NCBI GenBank assembly: GCA_013399015.1
Contig: VWZX01010545.1
Location: forward strand, 98,179-162,178
DNA: 64,000 bases
Direction: 5' to 3'
DNA from: Galbula dea
Taxonomy: Eukaryota > Chordata > Aves > Piciformes > Galbulidae
Of the stretch, positions 10,598-22,500 are shown piece by piece. Under the pieces are notes generated by a model. It saw only the letters and a list, made by a program, of their open reading frames with translations. It was not told the DNA's origin and ran no database searches. The first letter of the stretch is position 1. Every line of letters starts with the position of its first letter. A program made the position numbers and the translations under genes.

Positions 10598-13500
10598 GTA
10601 TGGCTTCCTTTTTCCCCCCTTTTTTAGCCCTTTATCTGTGGTTGCTATGCAGAACTTTGTGCAGCTTCTATGAGTTTTTAATTATTAACAGGTAGATGAT
10701 AGGGAAGAACAGCAAATAAAGGGAGTGAAAAGATGGCATTGCAGAAGGCTGGGGTGTTTGCTGGTTTCTCTGTCTGTTCCAAGGGATTATCTAAAGTTCT
10801 CTAGTTAGAGGAGGATTTACTTGGGTCAAAACTGGCCATGGATTGCTTAAAGACCCAGAACTAGTTAGGTTTTTCAGCCAATTAAGAAAGCACTTCCCCT
10901 CCAAGGGAGCAGAACATTTATCCTATTGGGACAACTTATTACCCCGAGAGCATTTTGGCCATAAAAGACTTCTGTTTGCCTTCAATTAATGCCATTACCT
11001 CAATTAAAACTGCACCCTTATTATCTGGGTAGATACTTCAGCTGCTGAGCATTCATGTGACTTTACCTGAAGAGCCTGTACCCTTGTTTTCTCCCATGTG
11101 CATGCTTTCCTTCAATTCATGTCAAGAGGGAGCAGATTTTTTGGAGAGCTTGGCATGCAGAAGCATGCACAGGTTTTGGAGAGCTCATTAGAGATGTAAT
11201 TTGTACTTGGGCAGGTATCTTTATGATTGCATTACTTGCACAGAATTCCTGACCAAGCACTTCAGGTGTTCTAGGTTTTGCTCCTGGACACAACTAAACC
11301 TTCCCTGTCAGTGAAACCCTTACTAATGGTTTTTCTCCCTGCTTTAAGCTCTTGGAAAAGCACATAATTATTTGTTCCTCACTGGCACTTTTTCTAGCTG
11401 TTGTACAAGGCCCAAGGAATTTCTTTCCTCCTTAAAGCTACTGACTCAAGACAATGCCTGAAGCAAGACCAAGACAATACTGAGTTGTTGAATAAACCCC
11501 TAGCTCTAAGAAACAATTTGTTCCAGGACAAAACTAACTCCTTTTTCCTCGAAATGCTCTTTTGTCTCACACTGCAGGAAAGGACAAGTTGAGTTCTGAG
11601 ACTCCATTCAAAGCTAGCTTAAACTTGACCCAAAAAGAGCCTGCTCCAGGGAGCAGAGAGGTAAAACTGAAGCACAGCTCTCTGCTGGAGGTGTTGCTGT
11701 CACCCTTGCTAAGGACATGGAAAGGCAAAGTCTGCAAAGCAAAAGAGCTTTTTAAAAGTAAACATAATTAGGTGCTTCCAGTAAAATAAAAGCCATCAGC
11801 GTGGCTTACAGCTCCAACCCTGCACTTGGCATTTACCACCTGCATGGGCATGGCTGCTTACTGTGTGCAGGGCAGTGGCTCAGCTCCTGCAAGAGGACTT
11901 CTCAGGAACAGCCCTCAGCTGGGGCAAGATACACCCAAGGATATTCTGCAATGCTTTTTGGCAAGGGTTTAATCAACTAAACCTGTGAGGAAGAATTAAT
12001 CTGTTTCTTTTACTGGAACAATTTGCACGAGGATCTGCTCTGTTGTTCCAGATACAATTACAGTCATTAGATGCCCCACTTGGGTAAAAATCTGGCCTTG
12101 AGGCTGACAATTAAAAGGGGAGTTGCACTCTCCCTTTGTTGTCTGTGGTTTGCTTTTGCTGGTTTTGTTCAAGTAGAGGCTATTGTGCTTAGTGCTGAGC
12201 CCTCAGGAATTTGCCCATTCAGGTGAAATGACCTTCTGTAGGAGATGAAAGAGCTTGAGAGGCTTCTGAAACTTGCTGCTGCCTTGTTGGAGACTCACAC
12301 ACCCCTTGCAGGACCCTCTTCTCTCCCCTGCTCTACACCAGCTGCTCTCACTGACTTCCAATGGTGCAACAAGTGCCCTGCCACAAACTCCCTTCTGTCC
12401 AGACTCACTCAGAGGTAGAAAACACAAAGCTTGGCTTTCCATCCACACTGGGCTTCCTCAGCAGGTTCTTCATGACCACTGCAGACACTCAACACACCAC
12501 AATGTAAGACCAGTGTAAAAGGGTCACGTGAGTTAAGGAATCATCTGGATTCCTTACCACCTTCAAGGTTTTCCTGCTTCCCTGCCTATTTCCCCTTCTT
12601 TTACCTCTCCTTCTTCCCAAGCCTTCTCCAGTTCTGCTGTCACCAGTGGGTAACCACCCTCCCTCTGACTCAGGAGGTAGAAGTGTCCCTGTTAAAGTAC
12701 TGCCACCAGTAAAGCTTTCTGAAGGAGAAATCTAGGCTTGGTCCAGACTTGTGGTGAACTCTAGGGCTTCATTTGCTTATCTAGAAGCAGTCTTAGCTTG
12801 CATGTCATCACATGAGGAGATTCCTCATGTCCCAGAACCATGTCATCTACTTCATGTCCTCTGCAAGAAGGCAAAGGTCACACCTTGCACAGCAGCTCTC
12901 CAGCATGCTGGGACTTGAAACCCCTGGCTGGTGCTGGGGAGAGAGAATTGCATCAAATCTTTTGACACCTGGAAATAGCCAAGCATGACACCCAGACTGC
13001 AGCAAACCTGCTGTTGGGTCCCCTCAAGAGCTTTCAGATCTGCTTAGCAGAGCAGGAGAGCTCCATGCTCCAGCCAGTGCACAGAACACATCAGCAACAA
13101 GGGCTACAACAGATGAATGACTTCACAGCCCAAAAGAAGCAGTCTTGCCAGACATGAAATGTGATGTTTCATCAGTTAAAACTATGCTTTCATAAATACA
13201 CATCTCTTTGTCCCTAGGGAGCACCAGCAAGAAATTACCTGGAGTGGATCACTATGAAATAGTTTATCCCCACAAACTGCACACAATCCATAAAAGAGAT
13301 GTAGAAAGAAACCAAGAGGTATGAAAGGAGACACTGTTATTTGCTGTGTGTCTGCTGGGAGGTGGGGGAGGTTTTCTGGAGTCAGGGTAGCCTTGGTTTT
13401 CAAGGGTAAGGACATTTGGGGCCAGGTACTTGAACTTGCAAAGGTAAAGGAAAGAGAAAGCTTGGAAGAGTGACCCCATATCTGGTAGAGATGGAGAGGG

Positions 13501-16500
13501 AGGGGTGCTCAGCAGGCAGAGAAGTCCCTGGATGCCAGCAGTGGCTCTCCTGCAGGTGAATCTCTGCTTTGCTCCCACTCTGAGTTGGAAAAGCCTATGG
13601 ACATTTTAATTGGAAGTAAATGAAATCCAGTGCTTCAAACTGAGCATGCTTTTGACATGCTTCCAGAGAGCTCTGACAGTGTTTGCATTTCAGCCCTTTC
13701 CTGACTATGCAGAGTATGTGCTTATGGTTGGAGAAATACATTTGCAAAGTTCAATTTGTTCCTCTAAATACTGTTAATAAAGGATCTATGAAACAGAATG
13801 ACCTCCTGCTTGTTCTCTAACTGCCAGAATCCTTCTTTTGGGTGGGAGAAGGAGGAGGAGGAAAAAAAATGCAGTTGGCAACTCAGTAAGAAGCAGCTCA
13901 TAGTGAGACCAGAAATTCTAACAGTCCATATTCTAACACTTAAATCTGTTTACAGACAAAATATGATGACACAATGGAGTATGGAATCCAAGCCAATGGA
14001 GAGGAAGTCATACTGCACCTAGAGAAAAATAAGTAGGTTTGATTCCATTTTTTTTCCTTGAGCATTATTCCTCACTCTGAGTTGCTTCTGTAGGACATTT
14101 AGGATACTACAAAACCAGGACTCAAGCTCTGTAAGACAGAGGTAAATACAACCTTTTAACTCCAGGGGGAAAAGAAGGGAGAGAAAAGTCTCATGCCACT
14201 GTTTTCACAGACTCACAAAGGCTGGAAGAGATTTCTGAGATCACCAAGTCCAACCAGCAACCTAGCACCACCATGCCACTAAACCGTGGCTCTCAGCACC
14301 ACATTTAAATGTTTCTTAAACACCTTCAGGGATGGTGACTCCACCACCTTCCTGGGCAGCCTATTCCAAGACTTTCTAACCCTTTCAGTAAAGAAATTTC
14401 TCCTTCTATCTCATCTCAACTTTCCCTGCTTCAACTTCAAGCCATTTTGATAATGGGAAATAACTACCCAGGCAGATGACAATCCTGTGATGGAATGAGT
14501 TGCTCATCCTGCTAACTCTCTTCTCCCCATTTAGCTCCTAAAAGCCTAACCCCACTCAATCCTTAATGTTTTCCTAGGATGTCACAAGTTTTTGTGGCCA
14601 TGGATAGTCTCTGGCTTCTGTTTATTTGTTGCTTGCTGGTAGGAGCTACAGAGGGCAAGAGAAGCATCCATGGAAGGGGGTTGTGTTGGCTGCATGGATT
14701 GGGGTTCTGTTGGCTCCATGGCATGGGGTTGTGTTGGCTCCATGGCATGGGCTGGTGTTGGCTCCATGGCATTGGGTTGTGTTGGCTCCTTGGCATGGGC
14801 TGGTGTTGGCTCCATGGCATTGGGTTGTGTTGGCTCCATGGCATGGGCTGGTGTTGGCTCCATGGAATGGGGTTGTGTTGGCTCCATGGCATGGGGTTGT
14901 GCTAGCTCCATGGCATGGGGTTGTGTTGGCTCCATGGCATGGGACTGTGTTGGCTCCATGGCATGGGACTGTGTTGACTCCATGGCATGGGCTGGTGTTG
15001 GCTCCATGGAATGGGGTTGTGTTGGCTTTATAACCTATACAAAAATGTGGGGGGAAAGTAGTTAGAAATGCAATAATCTTTAAGAGTTTGGCTTCAACTC
15101 TCCCTACCTTAACACTCCTGCTGCTGGACTTTGAGTAGGCTGAAGTATACTGGCAGTGATCAAATGCTTGATGGAAACAGAAAGCCAGGAGAATTCTCCT
15201 CCTTGGCTGAGGAGAGAAACAACATTTCAGCTAAGGCCATGCAGAGGGTATAGAGAAACAGCAAAGCAGGAGCTTTGTTACAGACTAAGCATCCAAAGTC
15301 AAGCCCCCAGCTGTAGAGAGCAACCCAACAGAAAGCTCAGCTCTGATTTCTTGGCTCCACCATGGTGTTTAACATGGGATCAAAGAAGTCTGCTTTAATA
15401 GGTACTTTTCTAATGGCTGTGCAAATACAATAGTGCTATAATCAGTTCATGTTAAATATAGACTCTAATTAACTGTTTGCTCCTGGTTTTTATCTTATCT
15501 AAATATTTGGAGGGGAGAAAAGAGAAATTATATTGTACTAAATCCCACTCTTTAGGAAGGAATGGGACTGTGGCAGTTTGGGACAGTTGCCCAAACTGAA
15601 GTGAATGGAGATTTGCTTTGCTGCTAAAAACTCCTAAGTTGTAATTCCTGAGGATCTGCTGCACAGGAGCCTGAGGGCACAGAGCCCTGCAGGATCTGGC
15701 CTCCCATTGCAGGTCACAAAGGTGTATGGCTACCAGGAAAGCCAAAGGCACCTTTCCCTGGGGTGGCAGGAACACAGGGATTTATTGCATAGCTGGGATG
15801 TGCTCCTTTGAAGGTTTAGGAACACATATGTGCAAGAACAGACAGAAAAGAGCAACCAGCTTCAGCTAGGATGATGGCAAAGGTGACAGAATATGCAGGG
15901 TTAGAAGGGACCCATGAGGATCATGCCATGAGGATCAACTGCTGTCTGTGCACAGGACAGCCCCAAAGTCTAAGGGCATTGTCCAAAGATGAGAACTTCC
16001 CCTAGCAAAGCTGTAACATAGAGCTGTGAGCAAAAGAATTGGCCAAACAGGATCTCTTAGTGTGTGCACATGTAACATACATGCATGGTCATGTGTGAAA
16101 CAGGAGAGAGCTTTTCCTATGAGCTAGACCCTGAGCTACAGGCAGGGAACAGAGCAGAGGCAGCTCACAGCCACTGTGGGGTGGTGGAATTGCCTACACA
16201 CACTGGAGGCCAAAAAAGGATCAATACTGCAGATGTAATTAACATTTACTTGCAGACCTATTAGGAGATCAGTCTATACCAATGAAATAAGTGGACTTTA
16301 ATTGCTTGCTTCTAGAAATGTCCCTTTAAGGAAGGATTACACAGAGGTAGAATTCCCCACCCAGAGCTTTAGTTCTCTAGTTTTTCCATACTAATAAGAA
16401 CCTGAGTAATCATTTGAATTCCCCACATACTTTGGGGGTTAGGCAATTGCTTCATCCCCAGATGACTCCAATCTATTATGCATAATAACTGCAGCTCTGA

Positions 16501-19500
16501 CTCTTTGCAGGGACCTGGTAGCCAGTGACTACACTGAAACTCTTTACTCTGAGGATGGCCAACGAATAACAACAAGTCCTCAGATCAAGGTAACAACAGA
16601 AGCTTTCCTTCCCTCACACCTCTGGCCTTCAGGAGGTTTCTTTCCCTCACACTTGCAGCCATGAAGAGGTCTCTTTCCCTCACAGATGTAGCCTGGAGAA
16701 GGTCTCTTTCCCTCACACCTGTAGCCTTGAGGAGGTTTCCTTCCCTCATACTTGCAGCCATGAGGTTTCTTTCCTTCACACTTACAGCCTTGAGGAGGTT
16801 TCTTTCCCTCACACTTGCAGACATGAGAAGGTTTCTCTTCCTCACACTTATAGCCTTGAGGAGGTTTCTCTTCCTCACCCTCACAGCCTTGAGAAGGTTT
16901 CTTTCTCTCACACTTGTAGCCTTGAGGTTTCCTTCCCTCACCTTGCAGCCTTGAGGAGGTTTCTCTTCCTCCTTGAGGAAGGCTGTGAGAGATTCTCAGG
17001 TCCATGTGATAGCAGCACATATCAGATAAAGTCTTTTAAAGCCAGGTTGCAAGCCCTGTGATTTGGGGAGAGTCTGAAGGGACAAGGAGGATGCAGCTGA
17101 TGACTTTGCCAGAGCTACACTGATGGAAAAATCAGACACTACTTTACCTCAGTGGCTGAGGAACACATTTTCTGAGCCAAATCTCCCTCTTTTGCCAGGA
17201 AAAGGAGAGGAACCAGGGCCATTCCACTGCCTGCCACCTTCTGCCTTTGCCCTCCTGCCTTTGCTCATTCTGTGCAGCTCTGAGCCTCCTTTTTACACCC
17301 TAACCTCAGTGAGATCATGGGTTCTGATAGACACATTTCCTCCCTGGCTCACACCACCACCCAGCAGAGGCATTGCAGGTTACCCCAGGGGGTTTCTCTG
17401 AGCCATGACAAATCAGTTATTCAGATCCAGACCCAAAGGAAATCACTGGAGAAGTTCTTATCTTTAATTAACTCTCCAGAAATCTCTCACCTGAAGCTCT
17501 TGGTCCAGTGTCATGCTCTGTGTTTTAGCACACATCATATTTGGAATACAAAGCCTCATGTTCCTTGGGATGGAACAGGAGGCTCTTGGGTGAAAGAGAA
17601 GTGCATAAAGATACTAGGCTGGGTTTGGGGGTGGTTTTTTTGGTGGAAAAAGGTGCCATTTCTGATTCCTTTAATTACTTTCATTCCCTGAGTGGTTCCT
17701 GTGAAAAACAAATAGCACCTACACCTGGTTAAAGAGCATCTCCAAGAGGTTTACCTGTGCAGCTTGCTGAGTAAGGAATTCCTACCCTGTGGACACTGTT
17801 AGGATCTCAGGAGTTTTCTCTTCTCCCCTCAACAAGATGGGGAGCAATTTCCCACTTCTTTCTCTAGCAATTTGCACTTTGTCCATGGCTTTTTGCACTG
17901 GAAGGAAGTTGGCAGCTTGTGCTGGAAGGAAGGCAAATGCATGGTGAAATGAAACCAAACACCTAGGAGAAGCCAAAAGGCAGAGTGCATGGAGGTTTGG
18001 GTCCTGGGTTAGAGATCTAGTAAGGAAAATGCTATAGGTAAAATTTTCCACCATTCCTCAGTGACTTTGAAGTCTCTTTGAACACAGAAGTGTTCATTAT
18101 ACCTTAGATCCTCAAGACAATGAAGTCATGTTGGGTTTTTTCCCCCCCCCAATCATATGTTTTAATATAAGAGATGCATTTTAATCTCATTGAAGTTAAT
18201 GCATTTAATTGTTGGGATGACATTAAAGGGTGTTTCCTTGAAATCTGGCCACAAGCAAGCCATTTGGGCTGGACCTTAATTCAGCAGAGCACAGCAGGAT
18301 ATGCTTCATTTTGAGCCTGATTTTCATCTGCTGTTGTGCACTGAGCAGGGCTTAGCTTGGCTGGGTTGGGTTGGGTCACTCTGTGCTGAAGGAGAACACT
18401 AATGGGACTACAGCAGACATGGGGATGGACATCAGCCCTCCCATCCTCCTCTGAAAGGAGATCTCCTCAGGACAGGTTGTTGTAGGTTGTAGCTAGGGTA
18501 GTTTGTCTGCTGAAATGACTGGCTCCAGGCTGAAGCAGTGCAGCCATGAGAGCTGGCCCAGCTTGACACTGGCTTTTTTCTTCCTCCACAGGATCACTGT
18601 TATTATGAAGGTTACATCCTGAATGATGCTGATTCCATAGCAAGCATCAGTGCCTGTGAGGGGCTGAGGTAAGGTGAAGCTTTGGTTCCCACAGGTACCA
18701 ACAGCAGAATAGCCATACTCTATGTGGAGAAATAAATTTGCTGCTCAGAATGATTCAGAACTCTTAACCCCATTCAATATTTTGTCTTTTCATCCCAATT
18801 CAAGCTGAAAACATATCATTGAATTTCCCACTGAGCTGAAAGTCACTTTTCAGTCACCTCTATTAGCACAAAATCACTTCTGTTAGCACAAACCCCCCAC
18901 ATCCCAATCTAACTCATTCCTAAACCAGTTTCTTTTTGACTGCCAGTCACTGACCAGCCAAACCTTGCCATGGACTCAGCAGCTTTGATTTCTGCTTTGA
19001 AATGGTTCTACACTCTGCCTTCCTGCTGCTAAACTGTTCCATCTGCAGTGCTCCTTACCCTTGGGCTCAATACTGGTGGAGAAAATGTTGCTATCTTGAC
19101 TCAGGTTCCAAAGATCACAGTCTAACTCATTTTCTTAGTGGCTATTTTGAGACCCATGGCCAGAAGTACTTGATTGAACCCTTGGGAACTTCAGACAGAG
19201 ATGAACATGCAGTCTACAAGTATGAGACACTTGAACAGAAGGCCCTAAAAACCTGTGGTCTAATCAACAATAGCTGGGAAGAGGATTCACATGACCCCAC
19301 CAATGACATCTTCAAATCCAGCAACAGTCCAGAAGTAAGTACAGAGTTAGGCAACAGGCCAGTAAGCTCCTGTCAGAAGGGAAGTCACAGCCAGAGGAGA
19401 GCTCTGTGGCTAGCACAAGTCTCTCTTTGGCTGGTGGCACCTTCACCACCAGATCTTCAGGAACCAGTGCAGAATGTCACAGATCTGAGGTTTCAGAGTC

Positions 19501-22500
19501 ACCACCCCAGTTAAACCTTCCTGCAGGTATGCAGTGGTGCCCATTTGCACCTGTAAACACCTAAATACTTCTGAATATCTAGCCTACCCTTCATAACCTT
19601 CATCATTTGAATATTTACTCTGCCTTTTATCATCTGAAACCAAGCTGGTTCCATTCCAAATGACTTGGCTAAAGAAACACCCTGGGAACTAAGACATGGG
19701 TTTGAGGCTGCAAAGTTGGAGGCTGAAATCTGCCCTTAGAAGTCTTCACAAATCTCTTTTTGTTTTCCTTCAGATGAAAGCATACCTGAAAGCAAAGAAG
19801 TATCTGGAGGTTTACATAGTTGCAGACAACACTTTGGTGAGTACTGGAGTGGTTGTTTCTCATCTAACTAGCTGAAGTGAGCTTTCCAAAGCAGCTGCTA
19901 CTCCTAGCCCTGGGCTCCTGCTACAATTCTAGTGCCACTCTGGGTTCTACTCCTCCTGACTGTGGTGAGGAACAGGATTTCCTCATGTCAACTGATTTGG
20001 GAAATACCAAGAATTCAGAAAACACCACATGGGTCCTGTCCTCTTCTGCACTTTCCACACAGCTCCCCAGTTTCTAAAGGGCCTGGTCTTGAAATTGCTT
20101 TGTCTGATGAAACAAAAAGCTAAGAATGAGTAGAGCAGGGCAACCTTCTCCTCTGGTAAATCAGTGTTCTCCTCTCCTAACACACACCATTTACTTCTCA
20201 GTACAAGAAGTATGATGAAGATGTCAGGACTGTGAGGCAGAGGATCTTTGGAATAGTCAACTACATCAACACGGTGAGAAGCTGAAAAGAGAAGTGATTC
20301 AGCCTCTGTCTTCTTCTGCAAACACCAGGAATTTTCATTCTTGCATGTAGGAAAGAATGAAAACTGAACTTCATGGCCATTTCTGGCAGGAATTTAACAC
20401 AGCTGCTCATGTTATCCTGTTCTGTGCCTTCAGATAGGAGGTTTCTGTGAAGAGATCTTTCTTATTTTCTTTTTCTTTCTTTCTTTCCTTCCTTCTTCTG
20501 CCCTTTTGCCTTCCTTCCCTCCCTCCTTCCTTCTTCTGCCCCTTTGCCTTCCTTCCTTCCCTCTTTCCTTCCTTCCTCCCTCCCTCTCTTCTTCTCTCAA
20601 CCCTTGCTGCAGTGAGCAGGTGAAATCCTTCCCAAAGAAGGAGGTGATTCTCAATTCCTCCTTTCCTTTGCAAATCCAACTTCTTCCAAAGCCCTGCTGG
20701 AATCTTCAAGTATTTGAAAGCCATTTTGATAGCTGGTTTCAATGTGGGGGAAAAGAAGATGTCATGGGTTGTTGGTTGGGCTCCTGTTGCAACTTAAGTG
20801 CAGAAAAGCTTGGAGCAGGTCTGGGGTGAAGTAACAGAAGGGAACCAGTTACCAGGCTATGGCTTTGCTTCAGAACTCTTCCTAACATGCCTCATTTTTT
20901 CAGCAACACTGTCTTTGCTGCAGGTTTATAAAGCCATCCACATCTATGTGGCTTTAGTTGGCCTGGAAATCTGGACAGATGGGGATAAATGTCTCCTGAG
21001 TCGTGCTGCAGGCTTCACCCTGGACAGCTTCTCCAAGTGGAGACTCTCAGACCTACTGAAGAGGAAAAGGAATGACAATGCTCAGCTCCTCTCGTGGGTA
21101 TCCCCCTGAGTCCTCTCTCTACTTCCCAGTGGCTTCAAGGAACCCATTCTTTGGTCACCAGCCACTCAGAGACACGTTCTACACTGGCTTGGATCTTCTG
21201 ACACTAAGCTGCACTAGTTCTAGGACAAGACAACAGATGCAGGCTCTCTCTTCTTGCTTTTATTTCCTTTATGAGGCACAATCCCTTGCTAGGGCACAGG
21301 ATCTATATTTTCTATCTGCATCCCTGCCAAAACAGGCAATGTCAACTCATGTTACCTCTCAGTCTCTCCTTTTCCCTGCTCTGGTCCCAGAACAGTCATG
21401 GTGTGACTATGGAGTTGCCCTGTGCCTAAACATGAGTTGGACTGGATGATCCTACTGGGTCCCTTCCAACTCTGGCTAGCCTGAGATTCTGTGAACAGTT
21501 GAGTCTCCTGAAGACAGCAGCATAGTCTGACAAGCTAAGAAGCCATGACATGAAGTTTCATGGCTGGGAAAGGCCAGTGGCCAAACTAAACCAGCACTCA
21601 CTTTGCTCTTCTGGCTCACCTTCCATGGCCCTGATTCAGCCAAGCACTGTGCTACATCTAGAGCACTTCACCAGCCTCCTCACACTCAAAGAGATGCTGT
21701 CAGGCTGGTGCACTGCAGTGTAACCTAAGGAGAGAGGAGGGTGTGAAGTGGATTCAGTTGTTTTCTGATCTGCAGTGATCTTAAGCATGTCCTCAAGCAC
21801 AGCTTTACACCAAGGGTACAAAGCAGAGCTGGAAAGGAGAAGATGCTCAAAGCCTTCAGGCACACTTGGACTCCAGATCTCCTTCCAGGTCCCATCACTG
21901 CATTTCACTCTGCCTTTCTTCTTCCTTCCAGAGGCTATGACTTTGAGGGGACAACAATTGGATTAGCCTTTCTGAAGTCCATATGCAGTGATCCATACTC
22001 TGCAGGTATTATTCAGGTCTGATTTACTTTTATTTTACTCTTTTCAAGGCTTTTCTGTGTTTTCTACCCACCAAGCAGTGAATGTTCATGCAAATTATTA
22101 GGTGTAACAACACTTTCAGTTCTCTGTCTGGTTCCTGTCAGTGTCTTATCAGACTGCAACAGTAGACAGTCAGAGGCTTTGTTTTACAGGCAGTGCAGGA
22201 GGCAAAGCAAAAGAGTAAAGGTTAGAGAGAGAGGGTAAAGGTACCCAGAGCATGATAGTAGTGTTATCTGAATAGCAACATCAGACTCTGATACCTGCAC
22301 TGGGAGTACCAGGCTCCTACAGAGTCAGAAGGGAGAAATAAGTGGCTTTGTGCTTCTACCCTAGGGTTCCCTGTTTGGAAAGGGGAACTGCCTCTGACTC
22401 TCATCATGCATCTCATCAGTTTAGCCACTTAATTGCAGCTAACCTACTCTACTTAACCCCCAGCTTAAAGCACTCTACTTAACCCCCAGCTTAAAGCACT

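Noticed and set aside
14563..15065. Long repetitive open frames on both strands
   Set aside because: They arise from the 24-bp minisatellite, whose period is a multiple of three; no start context, splice site or conserved domain supports them.
16580..17020. 146-codon minus-strand frame with KPPQGCKCEGK repeats
   Set aside because: A by-product of the intron 4 tandem array; it also overlaps the donor end of exon 4 in antisense.
18136..18150. T/C homopolymer run
   Set aside because: Simple low-complexity sequence with no sign of function.
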